Below are positions 26,799 to 37,368 of a stretch of 64,000 nt of DNA, in pieces. The position numbers and the translations under genes were made by a program. The notes below the pieces were generated by a model. The model ran no database searches, was not told the origin of the DNA, and was given only the letters and a program-made list of their open reading frames with translations. The stretch is from UMGS1124 sp964417835 (GTDB lineage Bacteria; Bacillota_I; Bacilli_A; RF39; UBA660), in assembly GCA_964417835.1 (NCBI GenBank), contig CAYQJD010000001.1:1-64000 (forward strand). The letters run 5' to 3'. How positions within the stretch are numbered: the first letter of the stretch is position 1; each line of letters opens with the position of its first letter.

Positions 26799-27449
26799 TT
26801 ATTCTTTATTTATAAGTTCACTAATATATACTGTTTGGGTAGTTTTATCATTCTTAGTACAAGTTATTAGCGTTAATGTAGAAATATCTTTATTTCTAAT
26901 AACTTCCACTTGTCCTGTTTTTAAAACTGTATATATATTAACAATCTTATATGTATAATTTATATTATTATATTCAATATAAACTAAATCCCCTTTATTT
27001 AATTGGTATAAATCTTTAAAATATGATACTGATGAATTACCAGAATGACTTGCTAATATTACATTTCCATTTTCTTTATCTGGATAATCAGAAGAATTTA
27101 AAATTTGTATATTTTTATTAACATTATTGTAATTACTATCAATATTAGTAAAACCTTTTTTTAAATTTATTTTGGGTATACTTAAATATCCCACATATAA
27201 TGATTCATCATTATAATCTTTAAAACTATAATCTGTATCAACCTTAATATCCTCTTTATTCTCTATTTGCTCATTAGTTGCTGTTTCATTTAAAATATCT
27301 GTATTAATACTTACAGTATCTTTATAATATAATTCATTCATATAATCATATACTTCTATTTTTTTTGCATTTAAATATTCAGAAGAAAATATGAACAACC
27401 CTATCAACAATATTATAAAACTAATTATTATTTTTAGATTTCTTGACAT
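26799..27449 (-). CDS. Sortase (class D-like transpeptidase)
   Basis: 216 residues: N-terminal membrane anchor (about 7-25), linker, then the sortase beta barrel. The catalytic His is H135 (ILASHSGNSS) and the catalytic Cys is C197 (LTLITCTKND). The third catalytic residue, an Arg normally 8-10 positions after the Cys on the next strand, is not obvious: the segment reads TKNDKTTQTVYISEL. The gene overlaps the end of the surface-protein gene by 29 bases, so the pair is co-translated and probably a dedicated enzyme and substrate. Confidence 0.9.
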   Translation of the reverse strand: MSRNLKIIISFIILLIGLFIFSSEYLNAKKIEVYDYMNELYYKDTVSINTDILNETATNEQIENKEDIKVDTDYSFKDYNDESLYVGYLSIPKINLKKGFTNIDSNYNNVNKNIQILNSSDYPDKENGNVILASHSGNSSVSYFKDLYQLNKGDLVYIEYNNINYTYKIVNIYTVLKTGQVEVIRNKDISTLTLITCTKNDKTTQTVYISELINKE

Positions 27450-29064
27450 TTTTATAAACTAAACATCCGCCTATTGATAATACAATAGCTCCTAATATAT
27501 ATTTAAAAGTTGAGAATAATGCTGTTTTAGGGCAATCAATTAAATTACTTATAAAACTAGTTTCTATAGTTGTAGTTGTTATAACTTCATTTTTTATTTC
27601 TATATTTGAATTGTCATCATTTAAATTGTTAACATTATCATTATTTGTAGTTGGGAATTCTTCTATATTTAAATAAATATCATCAACAGTCACATATGTA
27701 GAATTATACTTCACTTTTAAAATACCATCACTAGTTATTTGAAAATATAATTTATCAAAATTATATTTTGAATCTATAATATAATAATTTCCTTCTGTTA
27801 AAGTTAATGAATAGCTAGTTTCTGTACTTTCATAAGATTTTTTCAAAACACCACTAGTAGTATATATTTTAATATAATTATCTTTATCATTATAATCATT
27901 ATAAATAGTAAAATATTTAGAAGCTAAAGTAGTATTGTATTTTATTTCTTCACCTTGAACAGTAATTGTTTGTATATTTTCTGATTCTTTAATATTATAA
28001 GCCTTTTTTGTAGGCAAATTATAGTTAGAACTACTGAACGTTAAAGTATAAATTCCAGTTTCAAATAAATCATTATAATCTCTATATGTATTTGTAGTAG
28101 TGAAACTTTTTAATAAATTATCTGTAGAACAACTATCATTTAAACAATTACCCTTATAAATATTGATTTTTACACCACTTAAATAATTATTATCATCATC
28201 CACAACTTTAATTCTAACTTTTTGATAAGTTGACTCTTTTATTGTGACTGGCATACTGGCTTCGATATTGTTCGAACTTGATGTATAAACTCTACCATAT
28301 ATAGCATCTTCTCCACCATAGAAACTATATTTATAAACAGTATAGTCAGTCTTTGTTCCAGTAATATAAACCTCAAAATCATCAGAATAATCTATTGAAC
28401 TAGATGGGATTCTAATTTGAAATGAGCCTTTACCATCGTTACTTAATGAATTATTAATAATTGTTGCATTTTTTGGTGCATTATATAATTTAACTGATGG
28501 TGTTGAGTTTAATCCATTAGTAGTTATATTGATATAATTAGAATAATAGTAACTACCACTCTCATAAAAAGTTATATTTTTAGTATCAAAAACAATACTA
28601 TCCTTATTATCATTTAATGCTTTTGCATTAGTTACCAATTTATTTATATAAAAACAAACTGTATCTGTAGTATTATTAGTTATATAAGTTTTTAAAGATG
28701 CACTTATATTAGCATCATTTCCATTTAAATAATCTTGATACCAAAGTATAGCTACTTGAGCAATGTAATAGTTTTTATTGCTATTACTTGTAACATTATT
28801 ATTATTAATTATATAAGCAAATCCTTTATCAGCTTCAATAGGATCAGTTAATGTTACTTTGGAATCATAATAAGTATCCTTATTTAATACATAAAGATTA
28901 TAACTTCCAGACTTATTAAAATTTATTGATAAACCATCAATATATTCATAAGTAGTACCACTCTTCTGAGTAGTAATACTAGATGAATAACTTAAAGCAT
29001 TTACACTGGTTGCAAAGCCTAACATTATTATTAGACTGATTACAATTTTCGAAATTTTCTTCAT
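27421..29064 (-). CDS. Secreted cell-wall-anchored surface protein, probable sortase substrate
   Basis: 547 residues from the ATG chosen here. A GTG nine codons upstream is open, but the SD (GGGAG) lies between it and the ATG, and the ATG starts directly on a signal peptide (MKKISKIVISLIIMLGF...VNA). The body is Asn/Ser/Thr/Tyr rich with beta-sandwich character; RIKVVDDDNNYLSGVKINIYKGNC resembles a Cna-B-type segment. The C-terminus is a sorting-like signal: DCPKTA, a 17-residue hydrophobic helix and KKSKNNN. The motif is not LPXTG. The next gene is the sortase. Adhesin or pilus-like function is inference. Confidence 0.82.
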   Translation of the reverse strand: MKKISKIVISLIIMLGFATSVNALSYSSSITTQKSGTTYEYIDGLSINFNKSGSYNLYVLNKDTYYDSKVTLTDPIEADKGFAYIINNNNVTSNSNKNYYIAQVAILWYQDYLNGNDANISASLKTYITNNTTDTVCFYINKLVTNAKALNDNKDSIVFDTKNITFYESGSYYYSNYINITTNGLNSTPSVKLYNAPKNATIINNSLSNDGKGSFQIRIPSSSIDYSDDFEVYITGTKTDYTVYKYSFYGGEDAIYGRVYTSSSNNIEASMPVTIKESTYQKVRIKVVDDDNNYLSGVKINIYKGNCLNDSCSTDNLLKSFTTTNTYRDYNDLFETGIYTLTFSSSNYNLPTKKAYNIKESENIQTITVQGEEIKYNTTLASKYFTIYNDYNDKDNYIKIYTTSGVLKKSYESTETSYSLTLTEGNYYIIDSKYNFDKLYFQITSDGILKVKYNSTYVTVDDIYLNIEEFPTTNNDNVNNLNDDNSNIEIKNEVITTTTIETSFISNLIDCPKTALFSTFKYILGAIVLSIGGCLVYKNVKKSKNNN

Positions 29065-29136
29065 TTTCAAAACCACTCCCTTTAATGGCACTTATTATAC
29101 ACTTTTTTTATTAATTGTCAAATTATTTAAATTTTA

Positions 29137-29159
29137 TAAAAAAAAAGCAACTAAGCTTC
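29137..29159 (-). terminator. Probable terminator after rpoC
   Basis: Minus strand GAAGC, loop TTAGTT, GCTTT then a run of T. The stem is short and contains the rpoC stop; the T tract is strong. Confidence 0.45.
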
Positions 29160-32100
29160 TTCTTGAACTTCTATTATTTCTTCCTCAATTTTTTTATCTT
29201 CTTCATCAATATCTAAAAATTGATTTTCCAATACTTCACTAGGTTCATCATCCATTAAACTTTTTTCAAGTTCAATAGTAATATCGCTATATTGTTTAGC
29301 ACCTGTACCAGCTGGAATTAATTTACCAATAATTACATTTTCTTTTAATCCAGTTAAATTATCAACTTTTCCTTTAATTGCAGCATCAGTTAAAACTCTT
29401 GTAGTTTCTTGGAATGATGCAGCAGATAAGAATGAATCAGTTTCTAAAGAAGATTTTGTAATACCTAGCATAATTGGTCTTCCTGTAGCAGGAATTCCAC
29501 CATTTAATAATACTTGTTTGTTCCTTTCAGTAAATTCTCTTATACTTACTGTTAAACCAGCTACTAAATCAGTATCTCCCTCATCTACAACTCTCATTTT
29601 ATTAATCATTCTGCTAGCAATTATTTCAATATGCTTATCTGAGATATCAACACCTTGACTCTTATAAGCCTTTTGAATCTCTGTTAATATATATTCTTGA
29701 GTTGTTATAGGATCAGTAACTGCAAGTAATTCTTTAGGAGATATTGTTCCTTGTGTTAATTTATCTCCAGCATTAACTTCATCTCCTACTTCAACGATTA
29801 ATTTAGCTCCGTATGAAGTTATATGATCTCTTGATTCAGTTTTATTTGAAATAACTATTTTCCATTTACCGTTTACATCTGTAATTAAGTCAACTTTTCC
29901 AGTTATTTCAGAAATAGTAGCTTTACCTTTTGGATTACGAGCCTCAAATAATTCTTCAACACGTGGAAGACCTTGAGTTATATCTTCTCCACCAGCAACT
30001 CCACCTGAATGGAATGTTCTCATTGTTAATTGTGTACCTGGTTCACCAATTGATTGAGCTGCCATAATACCAACTGCTTCTCCAGTTTCTACTAAGTTTC
30101 CAGTTGCTAAATTACGACCATAACATTTTTGACAAACGCCATTTGGACTTTTACAAGTAAGAACACTTCTAATTTCTACTTCTTTTACCCCTGCATTTTC
30201 AATTTTAGCAACTAAACTTTCATTTAAAAGTACATCTTTTTCTACAATAACTTCTTTAGTTTCAGGGTTAATTACTTTCTTTGCTGTGAATCTACCTAAT
30301 AATCTTTCTGAAAGTGGCTCTATTATACTACCATCTTTATCATTTATTAAATCTTTAACAACTAGTCCAGATACACAACCACAGTCTTCATCTTTAACAA
30401 TAATATCTTGAGAAACATCAACTAATCTACGAGTTAAATATCCCGAATCCGCAGTACGTAATGCTGTATCGGTATCTCCTTTACGTGCACCGTGTGTTCC
30501 TAAGAAAAATTCGTTAACGGAAAGTCCATCACGTAAACTTGATAATATTGGAATTTCTACAGAATCACCATTTGGTTTTGACATCAAACCACGCATACCG
30601 GCCATTTGACAAAATTGATCTGCACTACCACGAGCTCCTGAATTCATCATCATAAATACAGGATTATGTAAATCTGATTTAGCTATATCACTAAGTTTAT
30701 TTTTTACTTGATCTTTAACATTATTCCAAACTCCACAAACACTTGTATATCTTTCTTCTTCGGTAATAAGTCCTCTTGAAAATTGTTTATTAATTTTATT
30801 TACTTTTTCTTGACCAGCATTAATAAAGTCTTGTTTTGATGAATCAACATTGATATCTGATAACGAAACAGTAATACCAGCAATTGTAGAATATTTAAAT
30901 CCCAAATCTTTTAATTTATCTAACATAATACTTGTCTCAGTAGTTTTATAAAGTTTAAATATTTGAGCAATTATACTTTGTAGAAGCTTTTTATCAAAAG
31001 GTTTTACAACTGGAGTATCTTTCAATACCTCTGCGAAATTAGTTCCCATATCAAAGAAATATTTCAATGGTGTAATTCCAGTTATATTTTCTTTAGTAGG
31101 TTCATTTATATAAGGAAAAGTATCCGGCAATATTTCATTAAAAATCAATTTCCCTGCAGTTGTAACTAAATATTTATCTTTTACTTCATCAATAAATATT
31201 CTATGTCTAAATGAACTAACTGGCAATATTATTCTAGTATGTAAAGATATCTCTTTTCTTTCATAAGCCATTATCGCTTCATTTGAATTTTTATAGACCT
31301 TACCTTCATTAGGCAACCCAGCTTCTTCAATAGTAATATAATAGTTACCTAAAACCATGTCTTGGCTTGGAGTAACAATTGGTTTTCCATCTTTTGGAGA
31401 AAGAATGTTATTAGCTCCTAGCATAAGAATTCTAGCTTCTGCCTTTGCTTCTTCGCTTAAAGGAACGTGAACAGCCATTTGGTCACCATCAAAATCCGCA
31501 TTAAATGCTGTACAAACTAATGGATGTAATCTAATAGCTTTACCGCCTACTAATTTTGGTTCAAAAGCTTGAATACCCAATCTATGTAAAGTTGGTGCAC
31601 GGTTTAACATTACTGGATGTTCTGTAATTACGTCTTCAACTATATCCCATACACATTCGTTTCTACTATCAATTAATTTTTTTGCACCTTTAATATTGTG
31701 TGCAAGGCCTCTGCTTACTAAACCATTTATAACATGTGGCTTAAATAATTCTATAGCCATTTCTTTAGGAATTCCACATTGATACATCTTCAAATTAGGT
31801 CCAACAACGATAACTGAACGTCCTGAATAATCTACACGTTTTCCTAATAAGTTTTGACGAAAACGTCCTTGTTTTCCTTTTAACATGCTTGATAAAGATT
31901 TTAAAGGTCTATTACCAGCAGCTGTAACACTTCTTCCACGTCTTCCATTATCAAATAATGTATCAACCGCTTCTTGAAGCATACGTTTTTCATTTTGAAC
32001 AATTATAGATGGAGCTCCTAATTCTAATAATTTTTTCAAACGATTATTTCTATTAATAATTCTTCTATATAAATCATTTAAATCAGAAGTAGCAAATCTA

Positions 32101-32840
32101 CCACCATCCAATTGAATCATTGGTCTTAATTCTGGAGGTATAACTGGAATTACATCTAAAATCATCCATTCAGGTTTATTACCACTTTCTTGGAATGCAA
32201 CTAAACAATCCAAACGTTTAACCAATCTAATACGTTTTTGACCTGTAGCATTTTCTAATTCAGCTCTTAAATCTTCAACTTCTTTATTAACATCTACATC
32301 TTGTAATAATTTTTTAATTGCTTCAGCTCCCATGCCTACTTCAAAACTATTACCATATTTTTCATAATATGCTCTATATTCTTTATCAGATAAAGTTTGT
32401 TTTTTTTCTAAAGGAGCATTACCAGGATTAATTACAACATAGCTCACAAAATATATTACTTCTTCTAAATCTCTTGGACTCATATCCAAAACTAATCCCA
32501 TTTTAGATGGTACACCTTTAAAAAACCAAATATGAGAACAAGGAGAGGCAAGTTCTATATGTCCCATACGTTCTCTACGAACTTTAGAACGAGTAACCTC
32601 AACTCCACATCTATCACATATTACATTTTTATATCTCAATCTTCTATACTTACCACAACTACATTCATAATCTTTAGTAGGTCCAAAGATCTTTTCACAA
32701 AACAAACCATCTCTTTCAGGCTTAAGGGTACGATAATTTATTGTTTCAGGTTTCTTGACTTCTCCATGAGACCAACTTCTAATTTTTTCAGGACTAGCAA
32801 TACCAATCTTAATTCCTTTAAAATTATTTACTTCTAACAT
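29151..32840 (-). CDS. rpoC: DNA-directed RNA polymerase subunit beta'
   Basis: 1229 residues. The N-terminal zinc finger has CSCGKYRRLRYKNVICDRCGVE. The catalytic Mg site is NADFDGDQMAVH. The second zinc site spans CGCVSG and CKSPNGVCQKCYG, and the trigger loop and bridge helix regions are intact (AAQSIGEPGTQLTMRTFHSGG). The C-terminal tail is acidic. The ATG overlaps the rpoB stop (TAATG), coupling the two subunits. Confidence 0.99.
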   Translation of the reverse strand: MLEVNNFKGIKIGIASPEKIRSWSHGEVKKPETINYRTLKPERDGLFCEKIFGPTKDYECSCGKYRRLRYKNVICDRCGVEVTRSKVRRERMGHIELASPCSHIWFFKGVPSKMGLVLDMSPRDLEEVIYFVSYVVINPGNAPLEKKQTLSDKEYRAYYEKYGNSFEVGMGAEAIKKLLQDVDVNKEVEDLRAELENATGQKRIRLVKRLDCLVAFQESGNKPEWMILDVIPVIPPELRPMIQLDGGRFATSDLNDLYRRIINRNNRLKKLLELGAPSIIVQNEKRMLQEAVDTLFDNGRRGRSVTAAGNRPLKSLSSMLKGKQGRFRQNLLGKRVDYSGRSVIVVGPNLKMYQCGIPKEMAIELFKPHVINGLVSRGLAHNIKGAKKLIDSRNECVWDIVEDVITEHPVMLNRAPTLHRLGIQAFEPKLVGGKAIRLHPLVCTAFNADFDGDQMAVHVPLSEEAKAEARILMLGANNILSPKDGKPIVTPSQDMVLGNYYITIEEAGLPNEGKVYKNSNEAIMAYERKEISLHTRIILPVSSFRHRIFIDEVKDKYLVTTAGKLIFNEILPDTFPYINEPTKENITGITPLKYFFDMGTNFAEVLKDTPVVKPFDKKLLQSIIAQIFKLYKTTETSIMLDKLKDLGFKYSTIAGITVSLSDINVDSSKQDFINAGQEKVNKINKQFSRGLITEEERYTSVCGVWNNVKDQVKNKLSDIAKSDLHNPVFMMMNSGARGSADQFCQMAGMRGLMSKPNGDSVEIPILSSLRDGLSVNEFFLGTHGARKGDTDTALRTADSGYLTRRLVDVSQDIIVKDEDCGCVSGLVVKDLINDKDGSIIEPLSERLLGRFTAKKVINPETKEVIVEKDVLLNESLVAKIENAGVKEVEIRSVLTCKSPNGVCQKCYGRNLATGNLVETGEAVGIMAAQSIGEPGTQLTMRTFHSGGVAGGEDITQGLPRVEELFEARNPKGKATISEITGKVDLITDVNGKWKIVISNKTESRDHITSYGAKLIVEVGDEVNAGDKLTQGTISPKELLAVTDPITTQEYILTEIQKAYKSQGVDISDKHIEIIASRMINKMRVVDEGDTDLVAGLTVSIREFTERNKQVLLNGGIPATGRPIMLGITKSSLETDSFLSAASFQETTRVLTDAAIKGKVDNLTGLKENVIIGKLIPAGTGAKQYSDITIELEKSLMDDEPSEVLENQFLDIDEEDKKIEEEIIEVQEEA

Positions 32841-35800
32841 TAAATTTCATCCCCTTCCAATTGCCCATTTGAAATAGCTTCTAACTCCTCATCAGTAGGA
32901 GCTTCTTCTAATTCTTTTTCATTATTTTCTTCATCTGGAACTTCCTCAGTATCTTTTTTTTCTTCAACTACTGGAGGAACAAAATTATCTTTATTTATAT
33001 CTATCTCATCAATAGTAATAGCTTCATCTTCATCAAATTCTTCTAAATCATTAATTCCATGAATTTCATCATTATTATCTATTATAGAAATATCTAAACC
33101 TAAAGCTTGGAATTCTTTAATTAAAACTCTAAAGCTCTCCGGAACACCAGCTTGGCTTATATTTTTACCTTTAACTAAGGCTTCATAAACTTTAACACGT
33201 CCAACAACATCATCAGATTTTATTGTAAGTATTTCTTGTAAAACATGTGCAGCGCCATATGCATACAATGCCCAAACTTCCATTTCTCCAAAACGTTGAC
33301 CACCGAATTGAGCTTTTCCTCCTAAAGGTTGTTGTGTAACTAATGAATAAGGCCCAGTAGAACGAGCATGTAACTTATCATCAACCATGTGATGTAATTT
33401 AATCATATACATAACTCCAACAGCTACTCTGTTTTCAAAAGGTTCACCAGTTCTACCATCATATAAAACAGTCTTACCATCTTTATCTAATCCAGCTTCT
33501 TCCATCATTTCAGATATATCATCAATAGTTGCACCATCAAATACTGGAGTAGCACAATAAACACCTAATTTCTTTGCAGCCATTCCCAAATGCAATTCTA
33601 ATATTTGCCCCAAATTCATTCGGCTTGGAACACCTTGTGGATTTAAAATAATATCAACTGGTGTACCATCTGGCAAATAAGGCATATCTTCTTCTGGTAA
33701 AATCAAAGATATAACGCCTTTATTCCCATGACGTCCAGACATTTTATCTCCAACTTGTATTTTACGCTTTTGAATAATATAAACTCTAATAACTTTTGAT
33801 ACTCCAGCTGGAAGCTCATCGCTATTTTCTTTAGTAAAGATTTTAACATCGTGTACTATTCCATCTGCGCCATGTGCGACACGTAAAGATGTATCTCTTA
33901 CCTCACGAGTTTTTTCCCCAAATATAGCATGTAATAATTTTTCTTCACTTGTAAGTTCTTGAACTCCTTTTGGAGTAACTTTCCCAACTAAAATATCTCC
34001 TTCATGAACTTCAGTTCCAATTCTAATTATTCCATCAGAATCAAGATTCTTTCTACTATCTTCTGACACATTAGGAATATCTCTTGTAATTTCCTCTGGG
34101 CCTAATTTAGTATCACGACAATCTATATCATAATGTTCAATATGTAAAGATGTATAAACATCATCTTTTACTAACCTTTCATTTAATACAACAGCATCTT
34201 CATAGTTATAACCATTAAATGTCATAAACGCTATAGTCATATTTTTTCCTAAAGCAAGTTCACCATTTTGAGTACTAGTTCCATCAGCAATAACTTCACC
34301 TCTATGAACTTTATCGCCTATTTTAACTATTGGTGAATGATTTATACATGTTTCAGCATTACTTCTTTCAAAATTAGCTAAATAATAAATATCTTTATCC
34401 TTTGCATTCTTTACAACAATCTTTTTAGAATCAGCATATTCAACTATACCATCAGCTTTAGCAACAATCGTAGAACCTGAATCTCTTGCAGCAATATATT
34501 CAACACCCGTTCCTACAAGTGGGGCTTCACTTTGTAATAAAGGCACAGCTTGACGTTGCATATTAGAACCCATCAATGCACGGTGAGCATCATCATGATC
34601 TAGAAATGGAATACAACTTGTAGTTATTGATACAACTTGACTTGGAGCAACATCAATAAAGTTTACCAATTCTTTTTTTGCTATAACATTTTCACCATTT
34701 AAACGTGCAACAACTTCTTTATCAGTTAACATATTATTTTCGTCAATTCCAATTGTAGCTTGAGAAATATAATAATCACTTTCTTCATCTGCTGTAAGAT
34801 AAACAATCTCATCAGTAACATGACAATTTTCAACTTTTCTATATGGAGTCATTATAAAACCATACTCATTAACCTTCGCATAACTTGCTAAAGATGTAAT
34901 TAATCCAATATTAGCTCCTTCTGGAGATTCAATAGGACAAATTCTTCCATAATGTGAAACATTTACGTCACGAACTTCCATTCCTGCTCTATCTCTAGAT
35001 AAACCACCAGGTCCTAAAGATGATAAACGGCGCTTATCTGTAAGCTCTGCAATAGGGTTAACCTGATCCATAAATTTAGATAATTGACTTGATCCAAAGA
35101 ACTCTTTCATTGCTGCTGTAACAGGTCTTATGTTTATTAAGGTTTTCGGAGTGACATTTTCAAGCTCTTGAGTTGTCATTCTTTCACGAATAACTCTCTC
35201 CATGCGAACCATACCAGTTCTAAATTGATTTTGAATTAATTCTCCAACTTGTCTTACTCTACGATTTCCTAAATGATCTATCTCATCAATATTTCCAATA
35301 TTATCTAACAAGTTTAAATAATAAGAAACAGATGCATATATATCAGAAATAGTTAAACGCCTAGAATCAATTGATTGATCATTACCTATTATTTTAATAA
35401 TATTTTTTTCATCAAGTTTATCATATACTAAAACTTCTTGAATTTTATTAAATTCATCTAATTCTTCATTAATTCTAACTTCTTTTACATTGTAACCATT
35501 TTCAAATAAAGGTCTAATATTCTCTAAAATAGTTTTATCTATTATAGTCCCTTTACTAACAATAGTTTCTTTTCCATCTTTTATATTTTCTGCAATTTTT
35601 TGACCTAATAAACGATCTAGAACATTTAATTTTTTATTAAATTTATAACGTCCAACACGTGCTAAGTCATAACGGAATTTATCAAAGAAACGTGTAATTA
35701 ATTGATTTTTAGCAGAATCTAAAGTAGCAGGTTCTCCAGGTCTTAATTTTTCGTAAATTTCAATTAATGCTTCATCAGTATTTTTTGTAGAATCTTTTTC

Positions 35801-36463
35801 TAATGTATTTTTAATAAATCTATTTTCTCCAAATACTTCTAAAATTTCTTCGTCACTAGATAATCCGATAGCACGTAAAAGGGTTGTAACAGTTACTTTT
35901 CTTGTTCTATCTATTCTTACATAAATAACATCTCTTGCATCTAATTCGAATTCTAACCATGTTCCTTTATTAGGAATCATTTCTCCACTAACTACTGGTC
36001 TTCCATTTTTATCGATTTCACGCTTAAAATAGATGCTAGGACTACGAACTAATTGAGAAACTATAACACGTTCTACACCATTTATAATAAAAGTTCCAGC
36101 CTCAGTCATCATAGGCATGTCGCCTAAAAATATTTCTTGCTCTTTTACTTCACCAGTTTCATTTATGAAAACACGTGCTTGAACTTTTAAAGGAGCTGAA
36201 TAAGTTACCATTCTCTCTTTTGATTCCTTTACACCATATCTAGGTTCATCAAAACAATAATCACTAAAACTAAGAGATATATTACCAGTGAAACTTTCTA
36301 CAGGAAATAAATCATCAAATACTTCTTTAATTCCTTCCGTCAAAAACCAATTATACGATTCTTTTTGTATATCCAACAAATTTTTTAATTCATATTTATT
36401 AGATGTTTTTGAGAAAGATCTTCTTTCTCTATGGTCACCAAATTTTTCTACTTTGTATGCCAC
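32840..36463 (-). CDS. rpoB: DNA-directed RNA polymerase subunit beta
   Basis: 1207 residues. The rifampicin-pocket region (SSQLSKFMDQVNPIAELTDKRRLSSLGPGG) is wild-type in pattern. Other landmarks are GDKMSGRHGNKGVIS and the C-terminal clamp HARSTGPYSLVTQQPLGGKAQFGGQRFGEMEVWAL. The C-terminal ~70 residues are very acidic. GTG start chosen by the SD GGGGTGA 8 bases upstream. It follows the rsmC-like gene, as in B. subtilis (ybxB-rpoB). A bulged hairpin lies in the 95-base leader near 36500. Confidence 0.99.
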   Translation of the reverse strand: MAYKVEKFGDHRERRSFSKTSNKYELKNLLDIQKESYNWFLTEGIKEVFDDLFPVESFTGNISLSFSDYCFDEPRYGVKESKERMVTYSAPLKVQARVFINETGEVKEQEIFLGDMPMMTEAGTFIINGVERVIVSQLVRSPSIYFKREIDKNGRPVVSGEMIPNKGTWLEFELDARDVIYVRIDRTRKVTVTTLLRAIGLSSDEEILEVFGENRFIKNTLEKDSTKNTDEALIEIYEKLRPGEPATLDSAKNQLITRFFDKFRYDLARVGRYKFNKKLNVLDRLLGQKIAENIKDGKETIVSKGTIIDKTILENIRPLFENGYNVKEVRINEELDEFNKIQEVLVYDKLDEKNIIKIIGNDQSIDSRRLTISDIYASVSYYLNLLDNIGNIDEIDHLGNRRVRQVGELIQNQFRTGMVRMERVIRERMTTQELENVTPKTLINIRPVTAAMKEFFGSSQLSKFMDQVNPIAELTDKRRLSSLGPGGLSRDRAGMEVRDVNVSHYGRICPIESPEGANIGLITSLASYAKVNEYGFIMTPYRKVENCHVTDEIVYLTADEESDYYISQATIGIDENNMLTDKEVVARLNGENVIAKKELVNFIDVAPSQVVSITTSCIPFLDHDDAHRALMGSNMQRQAVPLLQSEAPLVGTGVEYIAARDSGSTIVAKADGIVEYADSKKIVVKNAKDKDIYYLANFERSNAETCINHSPIVKIGDKVHRGEVIADGTSTQNGELALGKNMTIAFMTFNGYNYEDAVVLNERLVKDDVYTSLHIEHYDIDCRDTKLGPEEITRDIPNVSEDSRKNLDSDGIIRIGTEVHEGDILVGKVTPKGVQELTSEEKLLHAIFGEKTREVRDTSLRVAHGADGIVHDVKIFTKENSDELPAGVSKVIRVYIIQKRKIQVGDKMSGRHGNKGVISLILPEEDMPYLPDGTPVDIILNPQGVPSRMNLGQILELHLGMAAKKLGVYCATPVFDGATIDDISEMMEEAGLDKDGKTVLYDGRTGEPFENRVAVGVMYMIKLHHMVDDKLHARSTGPYSLVTQQPLGGKAQFGGQRFGEMEVWALYAYGAAHVLQEILTIKSDDVVGRVKVYEALVKGKNISQAGVPESFRVLIKEFQALGLDISIIDNNDEIHGINDLEEFDEDEAITIDEIDINKDNFVPPVVEEKKDTEEVPDEENNEKELEEAPTDEELEAISNGQLEGDEI

Positions 36464-36558
36464 TAAAGTTCACCCCAAACTAAGTTTTTTTTGATGTAGT
36501 CTAAAAAATTAGATACTACGCCACCAATTTAAAATTTTATCAATAAAAAATATTATTG

Positions 36559-37149
36559 TCAACGTTTTTTACAAATAATTACAAAAAAGCCTTTACTTTT
36601 TTTTACAACCTCAACATTATAAATATTTTTTATTTTCTCTATTGTACTTTTTGCTCCTTGATCTTTATTCATCACAAACCAGAGCCTTCCGCCATCATTT
36701 AAATAATTGATAGCATTTAAAATTATTTTCATATATATTTCTTTTCCCGCCCGAATAGGAGGATTAGAAATTATTACATCATACTTTTTCTCAATGTTAC
36801 TATAACAATCACTTATAAAACTTTTTGCTTTAACTTTATTTTTCTTTATATTTAAATCTGCTAAATGAACCGCTCTTTTATTAACATCTATCATATCTAC
36901 AAAAGAATTCATGATTTTAGAAATTGTTATTCCTATAAAACCATATCCGCATCCAACATCTAATATACTATTACAATTTTTTTCCACTTTTAAAAAACTT
37001 TCAACTAACAATTTACTAGCGTAATCTACTCTATCTTTAGAAAATACACCCAAATCACTTATAAATTCCAAAGAAAAGTCTTCATAATTATATAAAATAT
37101 TTCTATATTCACTTTTTAAATTATTATCATTAGTAAAGTAGTGACTCAT
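36559..37149 (-). CDS. RsmC-like class I SAM methyltransferase (YbxB family)
   Basis: 196 residues. The SAM motif is ILDVGCGYGFIGIT, with an acidic end of strand 2 (VDMIDVNKRAV) and the catalytic NPPIRAGKEI motif of RsmC/RsmD-type N2-guanine methyltransferases. It probably modifies a 16S rRNA guanine. Synteny supports this: the B. subtilis homologue ybxB lies directly before rpoB. The start has SD AAAGGGG. An extended -10 promoter is just upstream. Confidence 0.9.
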   Translation of the reverse strand: MSHYFTNDNNLKSEYRNILYNYEDFSLEFISDLGVFSKDRVDYASKLLVESFLKVEKNCNSILDVGCGYGFIGITISKIMNSFVDMIDVNKRAVHLADLNIKKNKVKAKSFISDCYSNIEKKYDVIISNPPIRAGKEIYMKIILNAINYLNDGGRLWFVMNKDQGAKSTIEKIKNIYNVEVVKKSKGFFVIICKKR

Positions 37150-37176
37150 TTCTTCGCCCCTTTTTAAAGTATTTTA

Positions 37177-37185
37177 ATTATAACA
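37177..37185 (-). promoter_or_regulatory. Extended -10 promoter of the rsmC-like/rpoBC unit
   Basis: Minus strand TGTTATAAT (TGn plus TATAAT), 28 bases above the start codon. No good -35 box at 17 bases, only a T-rich run. Confidence 0.5.
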
Positions 37186-37368
37186 TAATCAGTTTCAAAA
37201 AAAAAGGGAAAAATAATATTTATATAAAAAAATAAATACATATTTAATAAGTAATTCATTTATAATCATAATTAATTCTAAATAACGTGGCTAATAATTG
37301 CTTTTTATAGTAATACTTTTATTTGAATCGAAACATAGTATATGATAACATAAATTAAAGGTGGTAAT

